Shown: positions 16,462-25,321 of the stretch, one piece after another
Layout: each line of letters begins with the position of its first letter
How positions within the stretch are numbered: position 1 is the first letter of the stretch
Assembly: GCA_017512025.1 (NCBI GenBank)
Contig: JAFWHH010000012.1
Location: 186,001 to 250,000, forward strand
Length of the DNA stretch: 64,000 bases
From: Clostridia bacterium
GTDB lineage: Bacteria; Bacillota; Clostridia; TANB77; CAG-508
Direction of reading: 5' to 3'
Program-made: the position numbers and the translations under genes
Notes under the pieces: generated by a model
Seen by the model: the letters and a program-made list of their open reading frames with translations, nothing else
Databases searched by the model: none
Told to the model about the DNA's origin: nothing

Positions 16462-16490
16462 TTGACTTTACGTTAATAATCATATATAAT
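16462..16490 (+). promoter_or_regulatory. Sigma-A promoter of argS T-box transcript
   Basis: TTGACT (16462-16467), a 17-base spacer and TATAAT (16485-16490). Confidence 0.8.
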
Positions 16491-16499
16491 AACTAACAT

Positions 16500-16757
16500 A
16501 AATTAGATATAAATCGTTGATTAAGAAGGTAAGTTAAAGAAAAATTATTAAAGCGAGCTAGAAGATGGTGTGAGTCTAGCAATAATTATTAACTTATTAG
16601 AGCTTATGAGTGATTGTAGGAAATTAAGTATTACAATCCGTATACCTACGTTACAGGTTCGAGTTGGGTTAATAGTTGAATAATAGCTATAACCAACTAG
16701 AGTGGTACCATGCATACAAGCGCACCTCTAGAGCAATCTAGAAGTGCGTTTTTTGAT
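16500..16757 (+). promoter_or_regulatory. T-box riboswitch upstream of argS
   Basis: This roughly 260-nt leader ends in the conserved T-box bulge sequence AGAGTGGTACCATGC (16699-16713), which pairs with the NCCA end of uncharged tRNA. It is followed by a terminator (12-bp arms 16721-16732 and 16737-16748, then TTTTTT). The stem I region is 16515-16605, with its apical part around CTAGAAGATGGTGTGAGTCTAG. An AGA triplet near 16599-16601 could be the Arg specifier, but I cannot fold it to prove this. Uncharged tRNA-Arg should favour read-through into argS. Confidence 0.88.
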
Positions 16758-16783
16758 TGTTAAAATTTTAAGGAGGAGTAATT

Positions 16784-18529
16784 ATGAATCTTATTTCTAA
16801 GACAGAAGAAATACTTAAAGAAGTATTAGAAAAGAATAATTTATCAGAAGATAATATTGTTTTAAGTGTTTCTAGCAAACCAGAATTTGGTCAATTCCAA
16901 TACAACGGAGCAATGGGAATGGCTAAGAGAGCAGGTAAAAATCCAAGAGAAGTTGCTGAGCAAATTGTTGCTGGACTTAATGAATATGATATATTTGAGA
17001 ATATCAATATAGCTGGTCCTGGATTTATTAATATCTCTTATACAACTGAATATTTAAAAGAATATTTATCAGAGATTGCAAAAGACATGACTGAGAATGT
17101 AAAGAAATATCCATCTAAAAAAGTATTCTTTGATTATGGTGGAGCTAACGTAGCAAAAGCTCTTCATGTTGGACATTTAAGAACAGCTAATATTGGTGAA
17201 GCTTTAAAGAGATTAACTAAGCTTGTTGGTAATGAGGTTATGTCTGACGTTCACTTAGGAGATATTGGTAGACAATCTGGTATGGTTATCTATCAACTTC
17301 GTGAGGAACATCCAGACTGGGTTTTCTTTGATAAGAATTATAAGGGAGAATATCCTACTGAAATTCCAATTAAGAATGAAGATTTAGAGCGTATCTATCC
17401 ATTAGCTAGTACAAAGGCTAAAGAAGATGATGCTATTATGGAAGAAGTTCGTAGAATAACAGCTGAGCTTGATAATGGATATGAACCATATGTTAAATTA
17501 TGGAATATGATTCGTGAAATCTCTGTAGCAAATATTAAAGAAACATATACAGCATTAAATGCTAACTTTGATTTATGGGAAGGAGAAACAGATTCTTATC
17601 CATATATTGAAGAGATGCTTGATATATTAAGAAAAGCAGGATGTTTAGTTGAAAGTGAAGGAGCTCTTATCTGTGAAGTTAAAGAAGATACAGATAAAGG
17701 AGAGATGCCACCACTAGTTGTTATTAAAACAGATGGAACAACTTTATATGCAACAAGAGAGCTTGCTACGATTTTATCGAGAATGAAGAGATTTAATCCA
17801 GATGAAATGGTATATATTGTTGACTTTAGACAAGGTATGTACTTTGAGCAAGTATTTAGAACAGCTTATAAATCTGGATTAGTTGATAAAGACTTTTCAT
17901 TTAAGTTTATTGGTGTTGGAACAATGAATGGTAAAGATGGTAAGCCATTTAAGACAAGAGATGGTGGAGTTATGAAACTTGAATCTTTACTAAATGAGAT
18001 TAAAGAAGAAACATCTAAGTATGTAAAGGATAATGAAGCAATGTCTACTGAAGAGCAAAAGGATGTATCAGATAAAGTTGCTGTAGCGGCATTAAAGTAT
18101 GCAGATCTTATTCCAAATGTAGAAAAGGATTATATATTTGACTTAGATAAATTCTGTAGCTTAGAAGGAAAAACTGGACCTTATATTTTATATTCTGCAG
18201 TACGTATGAAATCATTACTTACTAAAGCTGGAGAATCAGAATATGTAATGCATGACATTTATTCAGAGACAGAAAAAGAGCTTATCACTAAAGTATTAGA
18301 GATGCCTATTAGAATTGATAAGGCATATAGAAATATGACATTAAGTGATATAACAGAATATATCTATGAAATCGACAGCTTATTCAATAAGTTCTACGGT
18401 GAAAACAGAATTTTAACTGAAGAAGATGAAGCTAAAAAACAAACTTGGTTATTCTTAACTAACTTAGTATACGAAGTTAATAAATTATTACTAGATGTTT
18501 TAGCTATATCTATTCCAGATAGAATGTAA
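16784..18529 (+). CDS. argS: Arginine-tRNA ligase
   Basis: This 581-aa class I synthetase charges tRNA-Arg. It has the N-terminal Add1-type domain, the HIGH-equivalent HVGH (128-131) in GGANVAKALHVGHLRTANIG, the KMSK-region equivalent GKPFKTRDGGVMKL, and the C-terminal DALR anticodon-binding domain (GPYILYSAVRMKSLL onward). RBS AAGGAGGAG. It is controlled by the T-box directly upstream. Confidence 0.96.
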   Translation: MNLISKTEEILKEVLEKNNLSEDNIVLSVSSKPEFGQFQYNGAMGMAKRAGKNPREVAEQIVAGLNEYDIFENINIAGPGFINISYTTEYLKEYLSEIAKDMTENVKKYPSKKVFFDYGGANVAKALHVGHLRTANIGEALKRLTKLVGNEVMSDVHLGDIGRQSGMVIYQLREEHPDWVFFDKNYKGEYPTEIPIKNEDLERIYPLASTKAKEDDAIMEEVRRITAELDNGYEPYVKLWNMIREISVANIKETYTALNANFDLWEGETDSYPYIEEMLDILRKAGCLVESEGALICEVKEDTDKGEMPPLVVIKTDGTTLYATRELATILSRMKRFNPDEMVYIVDFRQGMYFEQVFRTAYKSGLVDKDFSFKFIGVGTMNGKDGKPFKTRDGGVMKLESLLNEIKEETSKYVKDNEAMSTEEQKDVSDKVAVAALKYADLIPNVEKDYIFDLDKFCSLEGKTGPYILYSAVRMKSLLTKAGESEYVMHDIYSETEKELITKVLEMPIRIDKAYRNMTLSDITEYIYEIDSLFNKFYGENRILTEEDEAKKQTWLFLTNLVYEVNKLLLDVLAISIPDRM

Positions 18530-18581
18530 TTAAGTAGTAAAAGAATAAATTAAATCTTATTCAAGTATACAGGAGGATAAA

Positions 18582-19151
18582 ATGAAAGAAGAATTAAAAA
18601 AAGAATTTATAAAGCTATTAAAAAGCACGAATAGAGAAGGTATTGAAGATCTTATTAAATTCATGGAAGAAAAGACAGACTTTTTTTCTGCTCCAGCTAG
18701 CACTAAATTTCATGGTTCATATGAAGGTGGTTTATTAGAGCATAGTATGAAAGTATATGAAATATTAAAACACAAGGTAGAGCACAATGTTATTGATTTG
18801 AAAGTATCTGATGATGCTGTAATATTAGTTCCATTACTACACGACATATGTAAGGTTAATTTCTATAAAGTAGATTATAGAAATGCTAAGAATAGCTTAG
18901 GAGAATGGGAGAAAGTTCCATACTATACAGTAGATGATCAAATACCATATGGTCATGGAGAAAAGTCTGTAATGATGCTTACTGAATATATTAAGCTAAC
19001 CCCAGAAGAAAAATATGCTATTCGTTGGCACATGGGATATACAGAGCCAAAAGAATTATATAATACAATTGGAGCAGCTTATAAAAAATATCCATTTGCA
19101 TTATTAATGCATGAAGCAGATTTAGAGGCTACATATTTCTATGATTGTTAA
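18582..19151 (+). CDS. HD-domain hydrolase
   Basis: This 189-aa protein has metal-binding GGLLEHSMKVYEI, the H-D pair in LVPLLHDICKVNFY, GHGEKSVMMLTEY with a further His, and LLMHEADLEATYF. The order fits the small HD families related to YhaM or dNTPases. The product is probably cytosolic; the substrate is unknown. It lies 52 bases after argS and ends at a strong terminator. Confidence 0.85.
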   Translation: MKEELKKEFIKLLKSTNREGIEDLIKFMEEKTDFFSAPASTKFHGSYEGGLLEHSMKVYEILKHKVEHNVIDLKVSDDAVILVPLLHDICKVNFYKVDYRNAKNSLGEWEKVPYYTVDDQIPYGHGEKSVMMLTEYIKLTPEEKYAIRWHMGYTEPKELYNTIGAAYKKYPFALLMHEADLEATYFYDC

Positions 19152-19178
19152 TAAAAAATAATAAATTTTAGTTGATAA

Positions 19179-19217
19179 AAAAGGGCATTTTTTTACAAAA
19201 AAAGTTGCCCTTTTTTT
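19179..19217 (+). terminator. Terminator after HD gene
   Basis: GGGCA and TGCCC flank complementary T7/A7 runs, giving a long stem followed by seven Ts. Confidence 0.88.
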
Positions 19218-19291
19218 GTAGAATATGATATTATATTTTCGCATAGCAAAAGATAAGCTAGAGCAGGAAAACGTAAAAAGGAGAGAAAACA

Positions 19292-19615
19292 ATGGAAGTA
19301 AACGAAGAGAAAAGACAAAAATTTATTGAATACGCAGGAAAAAGAGTTAATAATGTAATGCATGACATTCAAATATTAGAGCCAATGTCAAGAAGTACTG
19401 CTTATGATTTTACAAAACAAGACTTAGAAGAAATGTTCACAGCAATGCAAGAATGTTTAAATGCAACTAAGGAAGAATTCTATAAGAAGTTTGAAGAAAA
19501 AGAAGCTAAATCTGCTAGAAAGGTATTTACATTCGGTGCATCATCAAATGTAGCAAATAATGTAGCAGAAGACACAATAGATACAACTTCAGGAGAAACA
19601 ACTACTGAGTTATAA
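19292..19615 (+). CDS. Small unknown protein
   Basis: This 107-aa charged protein is mostly helical (KRQKFIEYAGKRVNNVMHDI; QDLEEMFTAMQECLNATKEE, then a Lys/Glu-rich stretch), with a low-complexity Ser/Thr tail (DTIDTTSGETTTEL). It has no signal or membrane segment and no family is recognised. RBS AAAGGAGAG lies upstream. It is flanked by terminators on both sides, so it is probably monocistronic. Confidence 0.7.
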   Translation: MEVNEEKRQKFIEYAGKRVNNVMHDIQILEPMSRSTAYDFTKQDLEEMFTAMQECLNATKEEFYKKFEEKEAKSARKVFTFGASSNVANNVAEDTIDTTSGETTTEL

Positions 19616-19629
19616 TATACGTTTAATAG

Positions 19630-19675
19630 GACAAGTAAATAAATCACATAAGTTTTGTTTACTTGTTTTGTTTTT
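19630..19675 (+). terminator. Terminator
   Basis: ACAAGTAAA (19631-19639) pairs with TTTACTTGT (19658-19666), followed by TTTGTTTTT. Confidence 0.75.
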
Positions 19676-19702
19676 ATATTTAAATTTAAAGGAGGATTTA
19701 TT

Positions 19703-20002
19703 ATGGACCAAAACACAACAAACACTGTACCACAAAATTTAAAACCAATATCTGCATGGGGATATGTAGGATATCAAATTTTATTTTCTATCCCACTTAT
19801 AGGATTTATATTACTAGTAATATTTTCTTTTAGTGATTCAAACATCAATAGAAGAAACTTTGCACGTTCTTATTTTTGCATGTTCTTAATAGCACTAATA
19901 CTATCAGTAATAATGGGAATTGTATTAATTGCTATACTTGCTGCAGCAGGTGAGTCACTTGATATTGATTCTTTAACTAATTTTATAACAATAAACATAT
20001 AA
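19703..20002 (+). CDS. Small two-helix membrane protein
   Basis: This is a 99-aa protein. KPISAWGYVGYQILFSIPLIGFILLVIFSFS and FCMFLIALILSVIMGIVLIAILAAA are membrane helices joined by a polar loop with NRRNFARS. No catalytic motif is present, and similar small proteins are uncharacterised. The start is set at 19703 after AAAGGAGGA (19690-19698); the earlier in-frame ATG at 19655 lies inside the terminator. Confidence 0.75.
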   Translation: MDQNTTNTVPQNLKPISAWGYVGYQILFSIPLIGFILLVIFSFSDSNINRRNFARSYFCMFLIALILSVIMGIVLIAILAAAGESLDIDSLTNFITINI

Positions 20003-20024
20003 GAATAATTAAAGGAGAGTTAAA

Positions 20025-20885
20025 ATGGAGATAATGGTTGGTAAAACTGCTGGTTTTTGCTATGGTGTAAAAAATGCAGTTGACAATGCAACTAAAGAGC
20101 TAGAAAGCAATGAGAAGGTTTGTTGTTTAGGAGAGATAGTACATAATAGTAAAGTTGTAAAAGAGCTTGAAGATAATGGAATGATATTCATTAAAGACTT
20201 ATCTGAAAATACTGATAAGTGCAAGACTATTATCAGAGCTCATGGTGTTCCAAAAGCTATTTATGAAGAAGCAAAAGAAAAGGGAATAGAGCTTGTAGAT
20301 TTAACTTGTCCAAAGGTTCTAAAAATTCATAAGATTGTTTCAGAGTATGCTGATAAAGATTATTTTATTTTTCTAGTAGGAAATAAAGTTCATCCAGAGA
20401 CATTAGGAACAGCAAGTTTCTGTGGGGTAAACTCTCATACAATCGAACAAGAAGAAGATATTGATGATGCAGTTAAAAATCTTATATCTTCAGGTAAAAA
20501 GAATTTACTAGTTGTTGTTCAAACAACATTTAGTATGGAAAAGTTTGATAAATATATTGAGAATATCAAATCTAAGATTGATGACACAATTAATCTTGAA
20601 GTTATTAATACAATTTGTAATGCAACGAGAATAAGACAAGAAGAGACAGCTGAAATGTCAAAGTTAGTTGATTACATGATTATTATTGGAGGAAAGAATA
20701 GCTCTAATACAAAAAAACTTTACGAAATATCTTACGAGAATTGTAGTAAAGTTATTTGTATAGAGGATAAATCAGAGATAGATTTATCTGAGTTAAACGG
20801 CGTAGATAAAGTTGGTATAATGGCTGGAGCATCTACTCCTCAAAAGAGCGTTGACGAAGTTGTCGAATTGTTAAAAAATACATAA
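20025..20885 (+). CDS. ispH: 4-hydroxy-3-methylbut-2-enyl diphosphate reductase
   Basis: This 286-aa enzyme performs the last step of the MEP isoprenoid pathway, giving IPP and DMAPP. The three iron-sulfur Cys are visible in TAGFCYGV (C12), DLTCPKV and INTICNATRIRQEET. The VVQTTFS and GGKNSSNTKKL segments bind substrate. The C-terminal S1 domains found in some clostridial homologues are absent. The MEP product feeds ispA and uppS encoded 2-3 kb downstream. Confidence 0.95.
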   Translation: MEIMVGKTAGFCYGVKNAVDNATKELESNEKVCCLGEIVHNSKVVKELEDNGMIFIKDLSENTDKCKTIIRAHGVPKAIYEEAKEKGIELVDLTCPKVLKIHKIVSEYADKDYFIFLVGNKVHPETLGTASFCGVNSHTIEQEEDIDDAVKNLISSGKKNLLVVVQTTFSMEKFDKYIENIKSKIDDTINLEVINTICNATRIRQEETAEMSKLVDYMIIIGGKNSSNTKKLYEISYENCSKVICIEDKSEIDLSELNGVDKVGIMAGASTPQKSVDEVVELLKNT

Positions 20886-20974
20886 AAAAATTTACTATAA
20901 AATGTTGACTATTAAAAAATTTAAATATAAAATTGAATTATAAAACGAAAGATTAAAGAAGGAGATACAAAAAG

Positions 20975-21373
20975 ATGAAGAAAAATGTTAGATTAATGTT
21001 AAAGGTTGCTATTATTAGCATATTATTTATATTTGTAGTTGCAGTTAGATCATTTGCAGCTGAGGGAGTTGATTTAAACAATATCGATTTCACAAATATA
21101 CCAAATGGAACAGATACTTCAACACAAGATGATGCAGCTGCAAAGAAAAAGGCTGAAGAGGAAGCTGCTGCAAAGAAAAAAGCAGAGGAAGAAGCTGCTA
21201 AAAAGAAAACTACAACAACAAACACAACAAAGACAACAAGCACATCAAGTTCATCAAATACAAAAATGCCTGCTACAGGTTCAAATGTTGAAATAATATT
21301 CGGTGCTGCTATATTAGTTGTTGTAAGTGGAGCTATAGTTTTCTATAGAAAACAAAGCATAAAATTAAAATAA
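20975..21373 (+). CDS. Small cell-wall-anchored protein with KAEEEAA repeats
   Basis: This 132-aa protein has a signal peptide (VAIISILFIFVVAVRSFAA), tandem AAKKKAEEEA repeats (about 50-75), a Thr/Ser linker, then the sortase motif MPATGS followed by a membrane helix (IIFGAAILVVVSGAIVFY) and a basic tail. The charged repeats probably form an extended helical stalk. It is a likely substrate of the sortase encoded at 32140-32766. The first motif position is Met instead of Leu. Confidence 0.82.
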   Translation: MKKNVRLMLKVAIISILFIFVVAVRSFAAEGVDLNNIDFTNIPNGTDTSTQDDAAAKKKAEEEAAAKKKAEEEAAKKKTTTTNTTKTTSTSSSSNTKMPATGSNVEIIFGAAILVVVSGAIVFYRKQSIKLK

Positions 21374-21390
21374 TTTAATGAAAATAACAA

Positions 21391-21430
21391 AGATAAGTTT
21401 TAGCGTGCGCTAAAATTTATCTTTTTTTTA
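21391..21430 (+). terminator. Terminator
   Basis: AGATAAGTTTTAGC (21391-21404) pairs with GCTAAAATTTATCT (21409-21422) around GTGC, followed by Ts. Confidence 0.92.
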
Positions 21431-21513
21431 TTTATTTTTAAAAAAAGGGTGCAAATTTTATAATATCTATGATAAAATGGCCTCATATGAATAAAAAAAG
21501 GAGTGTTTAACTT

Positions 21514-22224
21514 ATGTCAGAAATTAAGTATAAGAGAGTATTATTAAAATTAAGTGGAGAAGCATTAGCTGGAGAAGAAAAAAGAGGAATATCTGCAGAT
21601 GTAGTTGAGGATATTACAAGACAAATCAAAGAGATGGTTGACCTAGGAGTTGAAGTAGCTGTCGTAGTTGGTGGTGGAAACTTCTGGAGAGGTAAATATG
21701 GATACAACATGGAGAAGACAACATCAGATCATATGGGAATGCTTGCAACAACAATTAACGCTTTAGCATTACAAGATGCATTAGAAGCTAAAGGAGTTCA
21801 TACAAGAGTTCAAACAGCTATCGAGATGAGAGAAATAGCTGAACCATACATATTAAGAAAAGCAACTAAACATTTAGGAAAAGGTAGAGTAGTTATCTTT
21901 GCTTGTGGTACAGGTAATACACACTTTACAACAGATACTGGTGCAGCTTTAAGAGCAGCCGAAGTAAATGCTGAAGTTATATTAGTAGCTAAAACTATTG
22001 ATGGTGTATACTCAGCTGATCCAAAGGTTGATCCAACAGCTGTTAAGTATGATAAGATTTCATATATGGATGTATTAAATAAAGATCTTAAAGTAATGGA
22101 TGCAACTGCTATTTCATTATGTAGAGAAAACAATATTCCACTAGTTGTGTTCGCTATGGATAATCCAGAGAACATGATTAGAGCCGTTAAAGGTGAGAAT
22201 GTTGGTACAATTGTTTCTGACTAA
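21514..22224 (+). CDS. pyrH: UMP kinase
   Basis: This 236-aa amino-acid-kinase-fold enzyme phosphorylates UMP to [18 protein letters not shown] at the start, [13 protein letters not shown] (nucleotide loop), the [19 protein letters not shown] helix and [16 protein letters not shown] are diagnostic. RBS AAAGGAG. It heads the conserved pyrH-frr run and, with frr, is the usual partner of translation genes. Confidence 0.96.
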   Translation: MSEIKYKRVLLKLSGEALAGEEKRGISADVVEDITRQIKEMVDLGVEVAVVVGGGNFWRGKYGYNMEKTTSDHMGMLATTINALALQDALEAKGVHTRVQTAIEMREIAEPYILRKATKHLGKGRVVIFACGTGNTHFTTDTGAALRAAEVNAEVILVAKTIDGVYSADPKVDPTAVKYDKISYMDVLNKDLKVMDATAISLCRENNIPLVVFAMDNPENMIRAVKGENVGTIVSD

Positions 22225-22228
22225 AGTA

Positions 22229-22262
22229 TAAATAGAGCAGTATATCAGGAGATATATTGTTC
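22229..22262 (+). terminator. Hairpin between pyrH and frr
   Basis: AGAGCAGTATATC pairs with GATATATTGTTCT with one or two wobbles, and no T-tract follows. It may modulate expression of frr or mark an RNA processing site. Confidence 0.4.
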
Positions 22263-22304
22263 TAATAAATAATTAAGATAAATAAAGATAAGGTAGGTTT
22301 TATT

Positions 22305-22853
22305 ATGAATTTTGATGATATGAAAGAAAAAATGGAAAAAACATTAAATGTATTTGAAAATAATTTAGCTGAAATTAGAGCAGGACGTGCTAACCCAGCT
22401 ATATTAAATAAGATTAAAATTGATTACTATGGAGTTCCAACTCCTATATCACAAGTTGCTGGTATTTCAGTTCCAGAGGCTAGATTAATAGTTATTCAAC
22501 CATGGGATGCAAGTGTTCTTAAAGAAATTGAAAAAGAAATACTTAAAGCAGATATTGGTATTAACCCTAATAATGACGGTAAAGTTATTAGATTAAGTTT
22601 CCCAGAGCTTAACGAAGAAAGAAGAAAAGAAATTGTTAAAGATATCAAGAAAATAGCTGAAGATTCTAAAGTTGCTATTAGATCAATAAGAAGAGATGCT
22701 ATGGATGATGTTAAACAACAACAAAAAGATTCAGTTATTACTGAGGATGAATTAAAAGTTGCAGAAGATGAAATACAAAAAATCACAGATAAATATGTTA
22801 ATGAAGTAGATACATTATTAGCTAACAAAGAAAAAGAAGTAATGAGCGTATAA
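22305..22853 (+). CDS. frr: Ribosome recycling factor
   Basis: This 182-aa protein splits post-termination ribosomes with EF-G. ENNLAEIRAGRANPAILNKI, YYGVPTPISQVAGISVPEAR and the NPNNDGKVIRLSFPELNEER segment are family signatures, followed by the long C-terminal helical coiled coil. It sits between pyrH and the isoprenoid genes, as in many Bacillota. Confidence 0.96.
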   Translation: MNFDDMKEKMEKTLNVFENNLAEIRAGRANPAILNKIKIDYYGVPTPISQVAGISVPEARLIVIQPWDASVLKEIEKEILKADIGINPNNDGKVIRLSFPELNEERRKEIVKDIKKIAEDSKVAIRSIRRDAMDDVKQQQKDSVITEDELKVAEDEIQKITDKYVNEVDTLLANKEKEVMSV

Positions 22854-22875
22854 TCACAGTAGTAGGAGGAATCAT

Positions 22876-23766
22876 ATGAACTTCAAAGAAGAGCTAAGTA
22901 AATATATTGATATAATCAATAGTGAATTACAAAAATATATTGAAACTAAGGAGTGCCCAGAAAGCGTACTTAACGAAGCAAAAGGATATAGTTTACTTGC
23001 TGGAGGGAAACGTCTTAGACCAATTCTAATGATTGCAACATATTCTTTATTTAAAGAGGATTATGAAAAATGTTTCAAATATGCAATTGCATTGGAGATG
23101 GTGCATACATTTTCTTTAATTCATGATGATTTACCTGGAATTGATAATGATGATTATCGTAGAGGTAAGTTAACTAACCATAAGAAATATAATGAAGCAA
23201 CAGCTATACTTGCTGGTGATTCATTATTAAATGGTGCATATAAAATTCTTATCGATGATATAGGAAATACTTCTAATGTTGATGAGAGAGCAAGAAAGAT
23301 TGAAGCACTATATGAGTTATCATATGGTATTGATAGAATGATTGCTGGAGAGTATGTTGATACTGAATTTGAAGGTAAAGAAATCTCTAGTGATTATTTA
23401 GAGTATATGCATGAAAATAAAACTGGGGCTCTAATAAAAGCTCCTGTTAAGATTGGTGCTATACTTGCTGCTGCTTCTAAAGATGAGATATCTGAACTTG
23501 AGAAGTATGCAGAGAAGATTGGTCTTGCTTTCCAAATTAAGGATGATATTTTATCAGAGATTGGAAATGCTGAAGAGCTTGGTAAACCTGTTGGAAACGA
23601 TAGGGAAAGAGGCAAGTGTACATATGTTACAAAATATGGATTAGAAACTGCTACGAAGATGCTAGATGAAATTATTGATGAAGCAATTAATATTATCAAG
23701 AACTACAATAAGAATAGCGAATTCTTAGTAGAACTAGCATTATATATTAAAAATAGAAATAAGTAA
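22876..23766 (+). CDS. ispA: Polyprenyl synthetase (farnesyl/geranylgeranyl diphosphate synthase)
   Basis: This 296-aa trans-prenyltransferase builds the allylic diphosphate used by UppS. GGKRLRPIL, the first Asp-rich motif DDLPGIDNDD and RRGKLTNH are intact. The second Asp-rich motif reads KDDILSE, with Ser where the last Asp of DDxxD is usual, a small oddity that might affect Mg binding. RBS AGGAGG. The spacing in the run to uppS, cdsA and rseP is short, indicating an operon. Confidence 0.92.
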   Translation: MNFKEELSKYIDIINSELQKYIETKECPESVLNEAKGYSLLAGGKRLRPILMIATYSLFKEDYEKCFKYAIALEMVHTFSLIHDDLPGIDNDDYRRGKLTNHKKYNEATAILAGDSLLNGAYKILIDDIGNTSNVDERARKIEALYELSYGIDRMIAGEYVDTEFEGKEISSDYLEYMHENKTGALIKAPVKIGAILAAASKDEISELEKYAEKIGLAFQIKDDILSEIGNAEELGKPVGNDRERGKCTYVTKYGLETATKMLDEIIDEAINIIKNYNKNSEFLVELALYIKNRNK

Positions 23767-23781
23767 TAAAGGGGACTTTAT

Positions 23782-24492
23782 ATGGACGAAAACACGTACT
23801 TACCACAGCATATAGCTATAATTATGGATGGCAATAGAAGATGGGCAAGAGAAAGAGGATTAAACGTATCTGATGGTCACAAACGTGGTGCAGAAACATT
23901 AGAAAATATTGCAAGATATTGTAATAACATAGGTATCAAGCATTTAACTGTATACGCTTTTTCTACTGAAAATTGGAAAAGAGCTAAAGAAGAAGTTGGT
24001 GCTTTAATGAGCTTACTTAAATTTTATCTAGATAAGTTTTCTAAGCAAGCTGATACAGAAAATATGAAAATCAAAGTGTTAGGTGATGTATCTGCTCTCG
24101 ATAGCGGAATACAAAAATCTATTAAAAATGCAATTGATAGAACAAAGAATAATACCGGTTTAACATTTAATATCGCTCTTAACTATGGTGGTAGAGCAGA
24201 GTTATTAAAAGCAATCAAGGAAATTGCAGAGGATGTTAAAGATGGAGTAATTACTACCGATGATATTACTGAAGACGTAGTTGATTCTAAGCTATATACA
24301 GCTGGTCAACCTGATCCAGATTTATTAATTAGAACAAGTGGTGAGATTAGAACAAGTAACTTCTTACCATGGCAACTTGTGTATTCAGAATTTTATTTTG
24401 TACAAAAATATTGGCCTGATTTCAATGAAGAAGATATTGATGAGGCTATAAAAGTATATCAAAAGAGAAATAGAAAATTCGGAGGAAAATAA
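23782..24492 (+). CDS. uppS: Undecaprenyl diphosphate synthase
   Basis: This 236-aa cis-prenyltransferase makes C55-PP, the lipid carrier for peptidoglycan and the polysaccharide made by the locus further downstream. AIIMDGNRRWARERGL carries the catalytic Asp, YAFSTENWKR and LNYGGRAEL are conserved, and PDPDLLIRTSGEIRTSNFLP is the C-terminal substrate site. Confidence 0.96.
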   Translation: MDENTYLPQHIAIIMDGNRRWARERGLNVSDGHKRGAETLENIARYCNNIGIKHLTVYAFSTENWKRAKEEVGALMSLLKFYLDKFSKQADTENMKIKVLGDVSALDSGIQKSIKNAIDRTKNNTGLTFNIALNYGGRAELLKAIKEIAEDVKDGVITTDDITEDVVDSKLYTAGQPDPDLLIRTSGEIRTSNFLPWQLVYSEFYFVQKYWPDFNEEDIDEAIKVYQKRNRKFGGK

Positions 24493-24495
24493 ATA

Positions 24496-25305
24496 ATGAA
24501 TTTTAAGAGAATTATTTCAGGGTTAGTTGGTTTTCCAATAGCTGCAGTTGTATTTTTATTCGCTAACGTATATGTTATGGATTTCGTAGTAGCTATTATT
24601 GCAGGTATAAGCTTACATGAGTATATGAAGTGTTTTAAAGTTTCTAAAAAAGCTAAACCAATTGCATGGGTTAGCTACGCGATGTGTTTAATACTTCCTT
24701 TATTACATGTAATACCAAGTGGCTATTTAGCATATACAATTGGACTATTAATACCACTAATCATATTTATACTATTCTTGCATATAATAATAAGCAATAT
24801 GAAATACTCTGTTAAGGATGCTGCAGTTACTTTGTTTGGAATACTATATGTAATTGGATTCTATGCATTTGTATCAAGAATATTTGGTATGAATAATGGT
24901 AAAGTATATATTTGGTATGTAGCTTTTTCAGCATGGGGTACAGATGTATTTGCTTATATAATTGGAAGAAGATTTGGAAAGCATAAATTCAGTCAAATAA
25001 GCCCAAATAAATCTATAGAAGGTTGTGTTGCTGGAGTTATTGGAGCATTAGTTCTAACACTTGCATATACAGCAATTCTAAACAATGGATTTAACTACAC
25101 AATTAATTACGCAATAATTGGCATTATTGCCGTTATATTAAGTATAGTAAGTCAAGTTGGAGATTTCTCTGCTTCTAGTATTAAACGTTATACTGGAGTA
25201 AAAGATTTTGGAAATCTAATTCCAGGTCATGGAGGAATACTAGATAGATTTGATAGCTTTATGTTTATTGCTCCATTTGCATTTTTCTTATTAATGCTTA
25301 TATAA
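24496..25305 (+). CDS. cdsA: Phosphatidate cytidylyltransferase
   Basis: This 269-aa membrane enzyme makes CDP-diacylglycerol. It has several helices, and the signature SQVGDFSASSIKRYTGVKDF followed by GNLIPGHGGILDRFDS is near the C-terminus. It starts 3 bases after the uppS stop, so translation is probably coupled. Confidence 0.95.
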   Translation: MNFKRIISGLVGFPIAAVVFLFANVYVMDFVVAIIAGISLHEYMKCFKVSKKAKPIAWVSYAMCLILPLLHVIPSGYLAYTIGLLIPLIIFILFLHIIISNMKYSVKDAAVTLFGILYVIGFYAFVSRIFGMNNGKVYIWYVAFSAWGTDVFAYIIGRRFGKHKFSQISPNKSIEGCVAGVIGALVLTLAYTAILNNGFNYTINYAIIGIIAVILSIVSQVGDFSASSIKRYTGVKDFGNLIPGHGGILDRFDSFMFIAPFAFFLLMLI

Positions 25306-25321
25306 CGCGGGAGGATATATT

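Noticed and set aside
16640..16690. tRNA-like GGTTCGAG segment
   Set aside because: It is inside the argS T-box leader; no cloverleaf or acceptor stem can be drawn.
20953..21243. Minus-strand and +1-frame reading frames across the KAEEEAA repeat region
   Set aside because: Low-complexity repeats open other frames; no RBS, and the sense protein has a signal peptide and sorting signal.
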